Assembly: GCA_029531795.1 (NCBI GenBank)
Contig: JAPEIS010000009.1
Span: forward strand, 1,302,001-1,366,000
Source of the DNA: Sclerotinia nivalis
Lineage: Eukaryota > Ascomycota > Leotiomycetes > Helotiales > Sclerotiniaceae
Direction: 5' to 3'
DNA length: 64,000 nt
Shown: one piece after another, positions 1 through 11,048 of the stretch
Layout of the letters: the number at the start of each line of letters is the position of its first letter
How positions within the stretch are numbered: the stretch's first letter is position 1
The notes under the pieces: generated by a model
Database searches by the model: none
Seen by the model: only the letters and a program-made list of their open reading frames with translations
Told to the model about the DNA's origin: nothing
Translations under genes and position numbers: made by a program

Positions 1-211
1 GAGCCTTGGCCGTAGTGGAGAATACTGTCAGTCAACGCGAACGCAAATAACGAGGGACATCTTTCGATTTGCGATGCAACTTGACTGTAGAACAAAGTCA
101 GTCAACTTTCTCGCACAATCCTGATCTGTGTGTAATTCAGTTTCTTGCTTGTATATCTGCATTTTCTACCTCCCAGGCTGTACAATCTTACGGTACTTCA
201 CCAAGTCAACG

Positions 212-1120
212 ATGTCAGATAGAACAGCGCTTTCTGGCGGCAACTTTACAGCCACACGACACTCCACGACTTATGACTACATTTCCCCAATCAAGCTGGA
301 CCTTGCTGGAAAAAATGTTCTGATCACAGGGGCAGCGTGGCAGGACGGAGTTGGATATGCTACAGCTACAGCCTTTGTGCGTGCAGGAGCTTCAGCGATA
401 GCATTAGCTGATCTCTACGGTGTATCAGACGATCTTGTCATGAAGCTTAAGCTGGCTGCAACACAAGCCGGACGTTCAGAGCCTGTGGTGCTGAGCTGCA
501 CCGTTGACATCTCAAAGCAAGACAGTGTTCAAGCAATGTATGAAATCGTATCAGAGGGGTTTGGTGGACGTCTGGATATCGTCGTCAACAATGCAGCTCA
601 TATGGAACCATACAAACCGTTACTCGATTCAGATCCAAATATATACTGGCGAACTTGGGAGGTCAACGTTCACGGACTCTTGAATATTGCTCGTGCCTTC
701 CTTCCCATGCAGCTTTTGACTCGTGCAAACAACAACGGTTTATGCACAATGATCAATGTATCCTCTTCGGGTGCATTGAGCGCTCGTCCTGGAAGTGCGA
801 GCTATCGGAGCTCAAAGCTTGCGATTTTGAGGTGGACCGAGTCTCTACAGTTGGAATATGGCGATCAAGGACTTCTGACCTTTTGTGTTAATCCGGGTGC
901 GATCAAGACGAAGATTACTGAGACCGCGCCTGAGACGGTGCGGAATTCGTTTCCTGATCATCCAGAGATAGCTGGGGATACGATTGCATGGTTGGCTGCT
1001 GAATGTAAGGAGTGGCTCGGTGGAAGGTACGTGAGCTGTCCATGGGATATGGAAGAGTTTATGAAGAAGAAGGATGAGATTATCGAGAAGGATCTGCTTA
1101 AAATGAGGATGGCATTCTGA
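212..1120 (+). CDS. Short-chain dehydrogenase/reductase (SDR), NAD(P)-dependent
   Basis: The frame encodes 302 residues and no intron is needed. The start at 212 is chosen because its context (CAACGATGTC) is good and upstream codons give an unlikely leader. SDR hallmarks appear in order: a nucleotide-binding turn near residue 40 reading TGAAWQDGVG, an NNAA motif near residue 130, a serine cluster (NVSSSG) that would hold the catalytic Ser, YRSSK as the YxxxK catalytic pair, and VNPGAIKT after it. The length is slightly above the classical 250-residue SDR because of an N-terminal extension of about 30 residues. The glycine motif is longer than the usual TGxxxGIG. The substrate cannot be told from sequence, since this superfamily acts on many alcohols and ketones. 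No pathway partner lies next to it. Confidence 0.9.
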   Translation: MSDRTALSGGNFTATRHSTTYDYISPIKLDLAGKNVLITGAAWQDGVGYATATAFVRAGASAIALADLYGVSDDLVMKLKLAATQAGRSEPVVLSCTVDISKQDSVQAMYEIVSEGFGGRLDIVVNNAAHMEPYKPLLDSDPNIYWRTWEVNVHGLLNIARAFLPMQLLTRANNNGLCTMINVSSSGALSARPGSASYRSSKLAILRWTESLQLEYGDQGLLTFCVNPGAIKTKITETAPETVRNSFPDHPEIAGDTIAWLAAECKEWLGGRYVSCPWDMEEFMKKKDEIIEKDLLKMRMAF

Positions 1121-1629
1121 GTTGAGATCCCCCTTGGCCGCGGCGGATTATGGCTGACTAAGCCAGACTTGGCCACAACCTTTTTGGGGCTTTCGATGAT
1201 TTCATGTGATAACTCTCCGCGTCCATAATATGGTTGATTTAGCATGGCTATCTACTTAATAATGTCCATCACATGACTGAACAAAGTCACTCATCTTCTA
1301 TTCTAGTGTATCTTGCAATTTGGTAAATCAGTATCGACTAGTGTGAATGCTTCAAATCTGAAGCCACACGGAAAGAAGTAGCTTGCTTGCTTTCGGACTT
1401 ACGAAAGCTCATTAGGAGATGCTGAAGAAGCGGAGGGCGAGGGGCGGAAAGGGGTTGGCGCAGACGGGGTTTTAATATTTATGGTATCCTGGGAAAATAG
1501 ATGGATGGGAAAGACTTATAAAACAGTACTGCTAGGCACATAATACAACTGACTGAACTTGACAAAGTAACACAACCTATACTGACTATATTGTAGGAAC
1601 ATTTTGGAACCACCCAGCATCCATCATAG

Positions 1630-1791
1630 AAGCACGAACGCCAAGTTGTGGACGATACCCTAAAGGAGGTTCGGGAAGTCCATGGACTTCCTAGTGACAT
1701 GCAAAAGAAACTAGAAGATATCGTTACATATAATGAGATGAGATCAAGTAGACGCAATTCATCCGGATTGGAGCGTTTGAAAGTATTCTAA
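1630..1791 (+). pseudogene. Possible terminal exon or gene remnant, unrecognised
   Basis: After a plausible acceptor (CATCATAG at 1622-1629) a 53-codon frame runs to TAA at 1789-1791. It has a charged, helix-like composition (VVDDTLKEVREVHGLP, then QKKLEDIV). Codon use looks protein-like, but no matching upstream exon with a start could be joined to it. It could be the last exon of a small gene starting near 1274 or a relic. I do not recognise the family. Confidence 0.25.
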
Positions 1792-2247
1792 GAGAGTATC
1801 CCTCCATTGGCTGCGGCGAGGGCCTTAGATAGCAAAAGGAAGCATTAACATGAAGTCGTAATACTCGTCTCTGTGCTGATTACTCCGTAATTCTCAAGTT
1901 GCTGATGACAACAGCACTCAGCACCTCTACGAGTCAGCATCGCCTTCGCACTATAACTTCTGCGCTCAGATCCCCACTCTCCATTTCGGTCAGATTCACG
2001 GACGAACATTCAACTCGGGGCTCGCGCAACTCCCCTTTTGTTGAGGAAACATCTGGGCTTACCCGTATCGAGGTATATTTTTAGAAAGTATCTATTTTAA
2101 ATTCCTTAGGAACTTATTTAAGCTCCTTAAGTATTATTATTAAAACTCGATAAAACTAATATAAGGGAACAGAGGTCAGATTAAGTATGATTAGCTGAAA
2201 AGCAAGAAATAAAAACACGTAATAATATAGTGAATCTTACTTAGAAT

Positions 2248-2400
2248 GAGTAGGCTTACCCAGGTAAGCTATTCAAGCTGCTCAGGGTACTCGGGGTACT
2301 TAGTGTACTCAAGTGAGTTGCTCATAGGACTCAGGTTACTCAGGCGAGTTGACTGAGCCTAGGGTGAGCCGAGGGTGATTAGCGCCTGAGTAAGAGCGGG
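2248..2400. repeat. Degenerate CTCAGG/TACTCA repeat cluster with small hairpins
   Basis: Within about 150 bases the words CTCAGG, TACTC and GAGTT recur many times in shifted forms. A small inverted repeat (GCTTACC/GGTAAGC) lies at its left end. The surroundings are AT-rich and this block is clearly richer in GC. It may be the end of an old transposon or a decayed minisatellite. Confidence 0.4.
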
Positions 2401-2967
2401 AAGCTTATTAACCCTATACAGTACTCAAGAAAGAGAAAATTGATTCATGATGCCCTAAAACAACCTTCCCCGGACCAACTTCTACTCTTCAAGAGTCAAC
2501 GCATGAGCAAGTGGCCGAAATGAGCGTTTGCGGCGGACTCACGTCGAAAGTTACTGTAATTCCATCCATTATACCGTTACTCAGCATCGCTCTGCTGTCA
2601 ATGCCCGAAAACTCGCAATTTATATTGGGAAAGCCATTCCAAGAGATGGAGGAGATGCTTAACTCCGGATTAGGACCGGCTATACCTTCGAGATTAGTAT
2701 TGACGTATGGCCTTTAAGGAGGGTAAACTTAGCATTGGTATTGGACCACTCTCCTGGTTGAGGCTGACTTCAGAACTATCAAGGGGTACACTTATTTATC
2801 CTTACCACGATCACTTTACTTCCGTTGATATGTAGCGCAATTTTGAAAAATTATAACAAATAGAAAGCAGTGAAGATTTTAACTTTTCTAATACCAAAGA
2901 CGCCAGCAGAGAATGCTATTCCACAACCAGACCAGGTGGTTCAAACTATCTTTGTCCAAATTGGGAC

Positions 2968-3435
2968 TCACCTTGAATCGTACCTGGCGATTCTCTTATA
3001 AACAATCTTTTCATCTCCTGAATCATTCTCTAAATTGAACTCTGGAATAGAAAAGTCCATTTCTGAATTCATCTGTAAATCAGGGTTCCCCTCAGATACA
3101 GAAATTGGAAGATTATCCGTATCGATATTCCATTCCGGAATCAAAAGTATTGTATTTGTATTATCTGCAGTAACATTTTCAAAATATATTTGGGATGTTA
3201 GCATATAGAAGCTTGTGTTGAATATATGAATCTGTTTTCTTATGTATTTTATTGTTACCCGTTTGGCCTCTGATGGGTCGGAAGGATCAACCAGGAGAGT
3301 ATGTGAAACCTTCCAAACGCCGCGATCACAGATCTTATATTCTATGCGAACCCTTGGAAGGTCTGGTCCCTGGTTATTCGATTGTCTTGTAGTCTGTAGA
3401 TATGTAAGTTTGGCTATAAGTAAAAGAGAACTCAA
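2968..3435 (-). pseudogene. Degenerate fragment resembling fungal DUF3723 proteins
   Basis: An open stretch of 155 codons has no ATG at its head: the first codon is TTG and a TGA lies just upstream in the same frame. Protein-like sequence continues upstream in another frame, which suggests a frameshift. Segments such as VDPSDPSEAKRV and ADNTNTILLIPEWNID recall the fungal DUF3723 family, which I place from memory without a search. The acidic C-terminus (NLENDSGDEKIVYKRIARY) ends in a normal stop. The function of that family is unknown to me. It could instead be an exon of a lineage-specific gene. Confidence 0.35.
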
Positions 3436-4293
3436 GCCCTTATCTGCAATTCAACAGTTTGAATCTGTTTTACAAAGTTAGTGATATAATCTGATATTTT
3501 ATTTGAGGTAGGTATTGAATTGTTATTATTAGCTGTTGAAGAATCCGTATCAGGTTATATATTGTAAATAGGATTTCGGACGATTTCTTGGTTTGTTGTG
3601 ATTTGATGCTCATTCTTTATAGTAGTTTGGGGTAATGGATTTTTTTGTATAAGTTTTTGAGATTCAGTATTTCTAAGAATCTTAAATGTGAATTAAATAA
3701 ATAGTCGATTTCTTTTCATTATATTTATATCTTTTTAAACTTCCTTTCTTATTATTGCCTATTTCGGTATCAACTAGCCCATTTCGCAATATAGTATATT
3801 GCACAATGCCCCGTAACACATTAAAACCACACTTTATTCAACATTCAATAATCCCTTCCCCAAGAGTTTTGTTGCATATAGGACAAAAATAATAGAAGAG
3901 TAATTTCACTGGAACTACATCTCTTTCCCTTCACTTCAAACCTGGCCCAACTTCGGAGTGGTTTATATGATGAGATGTAGAAAAAGTCCTAGCGCCGCTA
4001 TAGAGACACGCAGAGCAAGCGTTTAAGCGGCCAGTCTTAGCATTGATTAACTTCTGCACAACTTCCCATAATTGTTCGTCGCATCTAGAACATCATTTAC
4101 CCACTTCACAGATTCTCATCATCTCATGGCTATGTATGACTGTCTTATTTTAATGTCTGTAATTGGCATCACTTACCGCCAATTATCCAATTCTTACTAT
4201 CGAATCAGTCCTCCTCGACAATCTTTCGCCCTTCTGTTATATCCTGTTCACCAAAGTCTCAGTCACATGTCTCCCTTCATGGAGCTCTTTGAT
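3436..4293. other. AT-rich intergenic stretch
   Basis: I see no gene here. The region is AT-rich with stops in all frames. The part next to 3436 continues the decayed fragment on the minus strand. The part near 4294 would be the 3' untranslated region and terminator of the coiled-coil gene. Confidence 0.4.
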
Positions 4294-5836
4294 CTATGTT
4301 CCATCCGGGACACTCGGTCGACCATAATAATAGCCGCTGGGTTGCCCCGGACTTGAAGTATATGCCATTTTTCCATACTGAGTTTCCACAATGATTTTCC
4401 CTTCCTCGTTGGGTTCAGCGTATAATGTACGGGTATATGGAGTGGGAGAGGCTTGCACGGACGCAGGCCAATCTTGTATAGGCTGACTTGGTTGTGGATA
4501 GCTCATTGTCTGATCATAGCTGGATGAAGTATAGTGGATTTCTTTTGAGCTTGTATCAAGAGACGCACATAGATTAGGTTGCGATGATGATGGCTCAGGA
4601 GAGCGACGCGTTCTCGATGTCCGCTCAGGTGACTGTCGATTATCTCCTGATTTTCGATTGCTTTCAATCCAGGCGTTGAGAAAAAATCCACTAAACCTCT
4701 TTGATGATGCCCCAACTGCTGTTTTCGGATGTCTGTACTCCCGTGTTTCTTTCGTTGCGCTTTCCGCACGCTGCGAAAAAAAATTGGCCGAAGAAGATGT
4801 CCCTGAGTGTCTTGCTTGGGGAAGAGTACCCCCTTTAAAGACAGCCATAATGGGCTCCACCAGCTGTGACTTCTCTGCAGCTTCCGTGGCGTATACTACC
4901 AAGCCAGGATAAAGACATTGGAGACTTTCTTCGGTGCCGTCGCTGGTAATTGTTTTCCATGTGGTAATCTCCTTCACTTCATGCGGCAAATGTTGTCCCT
5001 TACTGGAGCTGGGCTCGAACTGGACGTCTCTTTCGTCAATCAATTCATATCTTTGAGTGGAACATTGCATCTCTAGATGAACTTTAATAGAAGGTTCTAG
5101 AATTTCAGTTCGGAGCCGAGCTTTTAATCTTGCAGAGCTGCTGTTCCCATACCAGAATGATAGATCTTTCTCGAGAGCATCTTGTATTCGAGAGAGCTGT
5201 TCTACCTGCTTGTCTTTATATGATCTGGTAGCACATAGTGCAGTCAACGTGTCTGACCTCCACTGCTTGATCCTTGATTTCGCTATCCGGCGTATTGATT
5301 AGCATACTGATATTAATGCCGGGCATAAAGGAAAAATTCATACCCTTTCCGGTTCTAGACATTTCCTTTTCGATGCTGAGGAACATAGCCTGTTGAGGCT
5401 CGGTAACTCCAACAGGATACGGCTTCATCAAAACTTCAAAGAAGACGTATTTTCCAATTGTAAGTGATAGGATGAAGTAATGAAGCATGTCCAAACTTTT
5501 TAGCAAATCTAGTTTCGGGTCCGAGGCCGCTGGAAGTTGATAGTCGATGCCGATGCTACTCAACTTATGAGTTCTTTCCTCAGTCTTCAGCGTTTCTTTG
5601 AACCTATTCCTAAAGTCGCCAGGTTCGGCATAATCAATCCAGGTCTCGATCGCTCGACATATTTTCTGGTAATCTTCTCTAATCGATCCATCGGGCACCT
5701 GGTACTCTTTGTGAGCCAGTTCGGCCAGATGTAGCGTTGACGCTTTCAATTCTTTTCTCAACTCTTCATTCTCCTTTCTCAACTCCTCGTTCTTCTCTCT
5801 GAGGTCCACCGAATCATCTGAGCCCGAATCGTTCAT
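4294..5836 (-). CDS. Coiled-coil protein of unknown function, two exons
   Basis: Two frames join through a 52-base intron at 5257-5206 (donor GTCAGA, acceptor AAGCAG), giving 496 residues. The donor is not the common GTATGT, so a true frameshift is the alternative. The start ATG is at 5836-5834. Residues 12-35 are a heptad-like Glu/Lys/Leu coiled coil (EELRKENEELRKE). The middle is a globular stretch rich in aromatic residues. The C-terminal half is Ser/Pro/Gln-rich and probably disordered, with a Tyr/Gly-rich end (GYYYGRPS). I do not recognise a family. It is transcribed away from the Hsp70-like gene at 6392 and shares a 555-base upstream region with it, so the two may be co-regulated; that is inference only. 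Confidence 0.65.
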
Positions 5837-6391
5837 GTTGAATTATGAATAGGTCGTCCTTCTTTAAAATTGGTGTACGTTATTTACTGTGACTGCCTCA
5901 AGCAATTGGAAAATGTTTTTTTTTTGGGGATGCACATTGGGTGACCGTTTCAGCCACATCCATCATGCATAAGATGTTCCGATGGTGACATTTAATCAAA
6001 CCCTGGTTGGCTGCCTTTTGCACTCGGTCAGAAAATCGGGATAAAAATGTTTATATCAGTATTGCACAAGGTGAAGGGTGGCGTTTTATTCTCACGCAGC
6101 ATACTCTTTTTGATTGGCTGTGGCGCATGCGGGAAAGGTTACATCAGCACTTTTGAGGGTCTAGCATACAAATAACAACTACCTATGAACTTGGAAATAC
6201 TACCACGGCTTAAAGCCCCTACTATCGGTGTTACAACAGGGTATGTACTGGTTGTTCAGCTTCCATCAGAGGGTTGCCGCGGAGCCTCATTTCGATGATT
6301 TAACAGAAGCTTTGGGAACCATAAGTCCCGGTCCAACAATACCGCCATTTTATCTGTTGTTGAGAAGACCTTTGACTTACTCTTCATCAAT
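5837..6391. promoter_or_regulatory. Divergent promoter region
   Basis: This 555-base spacer lies between the oppositely directed starts of the coiled-coil gene and the Hsp70-like gene. It holds a ten-T run at 5926-5935, typical of nucleosome-poor fungal promoters. No specific operator could be assigned. Confidence 0.4.
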
Positions 6392-8520
6392 ATGTCTGAC
6401 TCGAGCGATAAATTAGAAGTGCTGATTGCAGTTGACTTTGGTAAACAAAATATCGGTGATCGTCGAAGAGTCTAGCTGACGTTAACAGGCACTACATTCT
6501 CTGGTCTCTGTTGGGCTCTTAAAGACAAAGTATATACGTCATGGCATTGATATGTGAGGTCTGGCTGATGTTTTGTTTCACAGCCCAAAGACCACAATCT
6601 CGTTCAAAACTGGCCTGGAGATGGTGCGAGCCACAACAAGGCTCCCACGTGAGTATCTTTTAGACTTCAAGCCAATCAACACCCGGTCAACATCATGAGC
6701 TAATGAGCTTTTCCCAGAATATTGCTTTATAACCCAGAATATCTCTGGGGTCATCAAATTAGAGGAAATGACCCCAGATACGAATGGTTCAAATTGGGTC
6801 TTCACCCAAGTGGTGAGGACAAGGGTCTTGCAAAAGATTATCCTAGCACCACCTCTTTGACTGCACATTCGACCGAGGGAAAGGAGGGATTGGTAATCGA
6901 TTACTTGACGAATTTGAGAAAGCATGCCGAAACAATCATGGCTAATACTTACGGTACCTTTGTATTCCCAAAAATATCGAGGGAATACATCATCACCGTT
7001 CCAGCTGTTTGGGATGATAAGGCTCAAGGACGAACTCAAGAATGTGCAAAACAGGCCGGTATGGGTAATCATGTGCAGATTATTACCGAGCCTGAAGCTG
7101 CGGGGATCTATGCACTGTCCAATATGCCAACAATTATTTTGGACAAGAATGATACGTTCGTTCTCTGTGATGCTGGTGGTGGGTAAGTCGGCTCCATATT
7201 TCTTCTTGCTGGCATAATAGGTGCTAATTGAACACGTGACATTTGAAGGACCGTAGATTTGGTCTCATATACCATCTCAAAACTCCAGCCGGTACCTAGA
7301 CTTCGCGAAGCTGCCCGGGGTGAAGGAGGACTTTGTGGAAGCATCTTCCTCAACCGAATTTTCGCCAAGCACCTAACTGACAAGTTCGCCAATTATCCAG
7401 CATGGGATGAAGAGTACCAAACAGACGCATTAAAATTCTTCGAAGATGACATCAAGAAGAATTTCATGGGAGATGTAAATCAGCATTATTTCGTTCCTGC
7501 TCGTGGTTTGAATAAGCCGGAACTGGGTATTCGGCAGAACAAACTTAGACTTTCGGGAGAAGAAATCAAGAACGTTTTCGAGCCCGTCATTCAACAGGTC
7601 ATCTCACTGGTCAAAACACAGATTCGTAAAACTGCTAGACCTGTCAAGGCTGTTCTTATGGCTGGTGGTTTTGGGTCGAGTGAGTATTTGCGTACGAGAA
7701 TTCAAGAGGTTGTTGAAACGGGTGTTGAGGTGAGGAAGGTAGCCAATGGGTACGTTAATCTATTCCTGACATGGCTGGTACATCAATAGCTAATCATAAG
7801 TAGCGATACGGCGATCGTCAAAGGAGCATTGATCAGTGGGCTTTCGAAGAAGGATCCAGGACATTCGTACGCCATTGGAAATTTCGGAATCGACTCGAGA
7901 GTGGCTCGTAGACATTATGGTACCGTTGCATTTAGTACTTTCGTTCCGGGCTTGCATGACGAAAATTTGAAGTGAGCCCAAATCTGTCCTATCTTAAGCT
8001 CCCACTAATGACTTTTCAGGGAACCAAGCTCTTACTCAGCTGGTTATGTTGTACCATGTATACAATGGTTCATCCAGAAGGTATGTAATATATTTCAACG
8101 ACATGGGCGGTTTCTAATTACAATTAAGGACACCAACGTCGAAGATACAAAACCAGTTGTTACACAAAAACCATTCTTTTGGGAGAAACCCGTTTTAGAA
8201 GGCAGCCCGACATTTATAGAAGCTAGTATATATGTAAGTGAAATGGACAAGGCACCGTTGCATTTGGACAACACAAGTAAGTATAAACTATTGCGTCCAT
8301 GAGAAATATTGATCACCTTGCAGATGTTTCCGAGCTCGTCAAAATCCAAGCAGATATTAGCAGCGTTCCGGTAGAAAGCTTTCCAAAGATTGTTGGGGTT
8401 GGTTACCAAGCGTTTTACCGCATCCCGTACAATATTGAGATGGCGATTCATTCTGGAAGTATCACTTTCACTTTAGTATATGGTGATCAGCGCTATGAAG
8501 CTACCAAGGAATTTTTGTAG
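6392..8520 (+). CDS. Hsp70-like ATPase (HSPA12-type fungal actin-like ATPase)
   Basis: Nine exons join in frame to 564 residues: 6392-6440, 6489-6529, 6584-6648, 6718-7182, 7249-7749, 7804-7971, 8020-8080, 8129-8276 and 8324-8520. The spliced product shows the actin/Hsp70 ATPase signatures: phosphate-1 loop VDFGTTFSG near residue 14, phosphate-2 loop DAGGGTVDL near residue 204, and the adenosine motif GGFGSSEYL near residue 352. The substrate-binding half is short and lacks the canonical Hsp70 peptide-binding sequence, and no EEVD tail is present. This matches the expanded fungal Hsp70-like families related to HSPA12 rather than a housekeeping chaperone. It would bind ATP in the cytosol, and its client is unknown. 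The first exon is only 49 bases, so ORF-based gene finding easily misses the true start. Confidence 0.88.
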
Positions 8521-9356
8521 AAACATTTTGGATTGATGTAAGCATTTACAATCACTCTATCAAATCAATCTCTTTGCGAATATATTTGCGAATATATTTG
8601 CGCGTGATAATGATATTGACTAAATTGTCTAATTGTCCTAGGAATAAATGCCAATTTTTCATTTATTGCGTGCGAAGATGTAGAACAGATATCGAGAATG
8701 GGAACGGAGAAACTATCTTTGAGATTTTGTCACTGTGTGATCATTATATTACGAAGATGCACAGACTTGAGGCTTCCATGCTGCTAAGGTGTTACGAGTG
8801 TGTAACTTTCTCGACTGAGCTGAAATGTGATAGGTTGTGAGGAATTAGGGCGTTGCCATGATCATGGGCGATAATGATACCTTGGTGTTACCCCTCATGC
8901 AAGGCTTTGTCATCTGGCTGACTTGTTTTTGTTTACATCTATCTTTTCAAGTCCTTGAAAAATGTTGTCCATTATTAATGTGATTGATCATTCTTGGGTA
9001 TCAAATTCAAATCAAAACGGTTTTGCAGTTGTATATACGAAAATTATACAGAATTCCCATTAACGAAACTTCAACACGCTAGAGCCATCGAAACTTGCGA
9101 TTGATGGTAAGGATTTCTACCAATGTTAGGAAAAGAACCAATCATTTGCCATTGAGGTACTTCTACGGGCCCGTGAGTATAACAATTCCACTTGGAAATT
9201 CCGATATCTTTTTAAACCTAACTTCTCTCCACAGATACTCCGTGCTAAACGCATGTCGAATCCTCTCTCGAGTCTTCATAACAAACGGCAACTCGCATTA
9301 CTTCCTAGCGTACCCGACCGAAGAAACTTTCCTGATCTCGTACAACTACTCCCAAA
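8521..9356. other. Intergenic stretch with likely 5' UTR intron
   Basis: No gene is seen. A three-fold reiteration of TTTGCGAATATA lies at 8572-8602. A plausible 62-base intron (donor GTGAGT at 9173, acceptor CCACAG ending at 9234) lies upstream of the ATG at 9357 and would be in the untranslated leader of the next gene. Confidence 0.35.
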
Positions 9357-9788
9357 ATGGTGAAAGAAAATGATGCTATCGCCATTATTGTGATTCTTTT
9401 AGTTTTCGCAATGATACCTGTCGCGTTTTATACATATAAGCTTTCGAGAAGAAGATTATACTATAGTGAATATTCTTCAACTACAGTTACGGAAGAGGAC
9501 TCTGCGGATTCTGCGGATTCACCATCGCCGCCGCCGCCGCCACCGGGTATTGGGAGGCCGGTTGTTGGAGGGGGAGGAAGACCTGTTGTGGGGGTTGGAG
9601 GGCCGGGAAGACCGGTTGCTGGGGCTGGGGCTGGGGCTAGACCTGGACCTCCTGGACCTGGACTTCCGGTGGTAGGAGGGATGGGTGGATGGTTTGGTGG
9701 TGGGAGGCCTATTGCGGGTGGTTCTGGAGCCGGGAGACCTGTTGTCGGCTCTGGGGGAATTGGACGTCCGGTTGTTGGTGATGATTGA
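9357..9788 (+). CDS. Single-pass membrane protein with Gly/Pro GRPVVG repeats
   Basis: The 143-residue product begins with a short polar head, then one hydrophobic segment at about residues 7-27 (IAIIVILLVFAMIPVAF), followed by basic residues (KLSRRR) that suggest a cytosolic C-terminus by the positive-inside rule. After a Ser/Asp linker and a proline run (PPPPPP) the tail is a reiterated GRPVVG/GRPVAG sequence. It has no recognisable enzyme domain. The repeats sit on a G-rich plus strand, so antisense frames there are low-complexity mirrors. The start is the first ATG after a probable leader intron. The function is unknown; a membrane-anchored linker or wall-associated role is conceivable. 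Confidence 0.6.
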   Translation: MVKENDAIAIIVILLVFAMIPVAFYTYKLSRRRLYYSEYSSTTVTEEDSADSADSPSPPPPPPGIGRPVVGGGGRPVVGVGGPGRPVAGAGAGARPGPPGPGLPVVGGMGGWFGGGRPIAGGSGAGRPVVGSGGIGRPVVGDD

Positions 9789-10382
9789 GAAATTTAATGC
9801 TGGAATTTTATTTGGGATTGAGATATGATACCATGTATTTGTATATATAGCTTTGATCCGGCCTTGTATCTGGTTTGGGGGATTTTTACCGGCATTAAAT
9901 ATGGTGGCTGAATTAAAATGTAGACATGATAATTTTCTATCTCCCAGATAGACGTTGTAAAAATTCATTAGTCTGTGTTCGCAGGCTCATGGTAGCATGT
10001 AGTCGTTTCAAACGCCTACAGACTTTAAAAGCCAACCATGAGATACCTTTGATAGAAGCAACCTTGCCTTAAAGATTAATTTTCGTTATCCTGCTACAAC
10101 TCAAAACGTCTTTTAAAATCTGTTTTCATTTCATAGTTGAGACTCCGATATAGGGCATTCAGATGAAATTAGACAGTTAAGATTGTTTGGTCAAATAAAT
10201 GGCTGGGTCATCAGTTTCGTGCTCTCGCTTACATTACACATCACACTAGCGGCCGCCTCTCTTAGCCCAGCAAAATTTATCCGAATATCAAAAAAAATTT
10301 CACACACCCCACTAATCTAATGATGAATATATTAAAAAACACAAGATGGCTTGTCATCAAATAGTTCATCACTATTCATATG
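9789..10382. other. Intergenic stretch upstream of the tRNA gene
   Basis: I see no gene. A NotI-like GCGGCCGC sits at 10250-10257 in otherwise AT-rich sequence, and an A-rich tract precedes the tRNA. Confidence 0.35.
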
Positions 10383-10495
10383 GGTGAGATGGCCGAGTTG
10401 GTCTAAGGCGCCAGGTTAAGGTTTATAACTTATCATAAGACTAGTACAACCTCCTGGTCTAGTAATAGGCGTGGGTTCAAATCCCACTCTCATCA
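10383..10495 (+). tRNA. tRNA-Leu (anticodon AAG) with a 30-base intron
   Basis: The acceptor stem pairs GGTGAGA at 10383-10389 with TCTCATC at 10488-10494 (one G-T wobble), followed by discriminator A. The D-arm reads TGGCCGAGTTGG. The anticodon stem CCAGG (10411-10415) pairs with CCTGG (10453-10457). The loop gives anticodon AAG at 10418-10420, and an intron at 10422-10451 sits directly after position 37, the standard place. A 13-base variable arm fits a class II leucine tRNA. The T-arm is GTGGG-TTCAAAT-CCCAC. Internal A and B boxes would drive RNA polymerase III. Confidence 0.93.
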
Positions 10496-10501
10496 AATTC
10501 C

Positions 10502-10524
10502 TTTTGCTGTTTTGGTATATTTTT
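10502..10524 (+). terminator. RNA polymerase III terminator
   Basis: Runs of four, four and five T lie 7-29 bases after the tRNA 3' end, as expected for Pol III termination. Confidence 0.7.
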
Positions 10525-10951
10525 GGGAATCTATATCTGGAAATTGATCTTTCTGCCTGTTTTAAAAACGACTCTTTTGTATCTGTTGAGATCTCTTTGG
10601 GTCTCTTTTTGAGCCAGTTCTCGACCAACACCCTCTATCCACTTATTTTCACGTGGCAAAACGTTCCCGAAACAAGCGTAGGAAAAACGAACGAATCATG
10701 AAACCTGGCTTGGGACACTATTATGGTGTTATGACATAGCGCAGTTTTGACATGTGTCACGATTTGGGAGGTTTATATCTTCTAAATAATCATTTGAGAG
10801 CCTTTTATTTCCTTGTGTGTTGATTGGAAAGTGAATAAATACTTCACAATCTTTTGTGCAAGATCTTGGTATATACCATGTCGTCGATCTTCAAGTCAAT
10901 CACACCATGATGGCGAAAGTCCGACGTCATTATAATATATAAATATATATA

Positions 10952-11018
10952 ACGTGGTTTATCATCGAGTGGCCCATATCATCGAGTGGACCACTTTTCC
11001 CTCAATTCACACCTTCAA
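10952..11018 (+). repeat. Left terminal inverted repeat of transposon copy 1
   Basis: The sequence is the reverse complement of 12735-12801 with no mismatch that I can find. It carries ATCATCGAGTGG at 10961-10972 and 10979-10990. Confidence 0.93.
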
Positions 11019-11048
11019 CTTCGACACGCGATTTATCAATCATTTATT

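Larger units (their letters stand above)
1121..2967. other. Intergenic stretch with decayed coding fragments
   Basis: No complete gene is visible over about 1.85 kb. Two short protein-like stretches stand out: one on the plus strand at 1630-1791 (own entry) and one near 1890-2043, whose frame includes the words PTLHFGQIHGRTFNS before a stop. Neither has a clear start. The rest is AT-rich with scattered stops. It may be transposon or gene debris. Confidence 0.4.

Noticed and set aside
5206..5257. Frameshift in the coiled-coil gene
   Set aside because: A 52-base intron with GT and AG ends joins the frames exactly, so a frameshift is not needed, although the donor is atypical.
9519..9968. Minus-strand Arg/Ser/Pro-rich 149-codon frame
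   Set aside because: It is the mirror of the GRPVVG-repeat gene on a G-rich strand. Its composition is low complexity and it has no supporting splice or start context.
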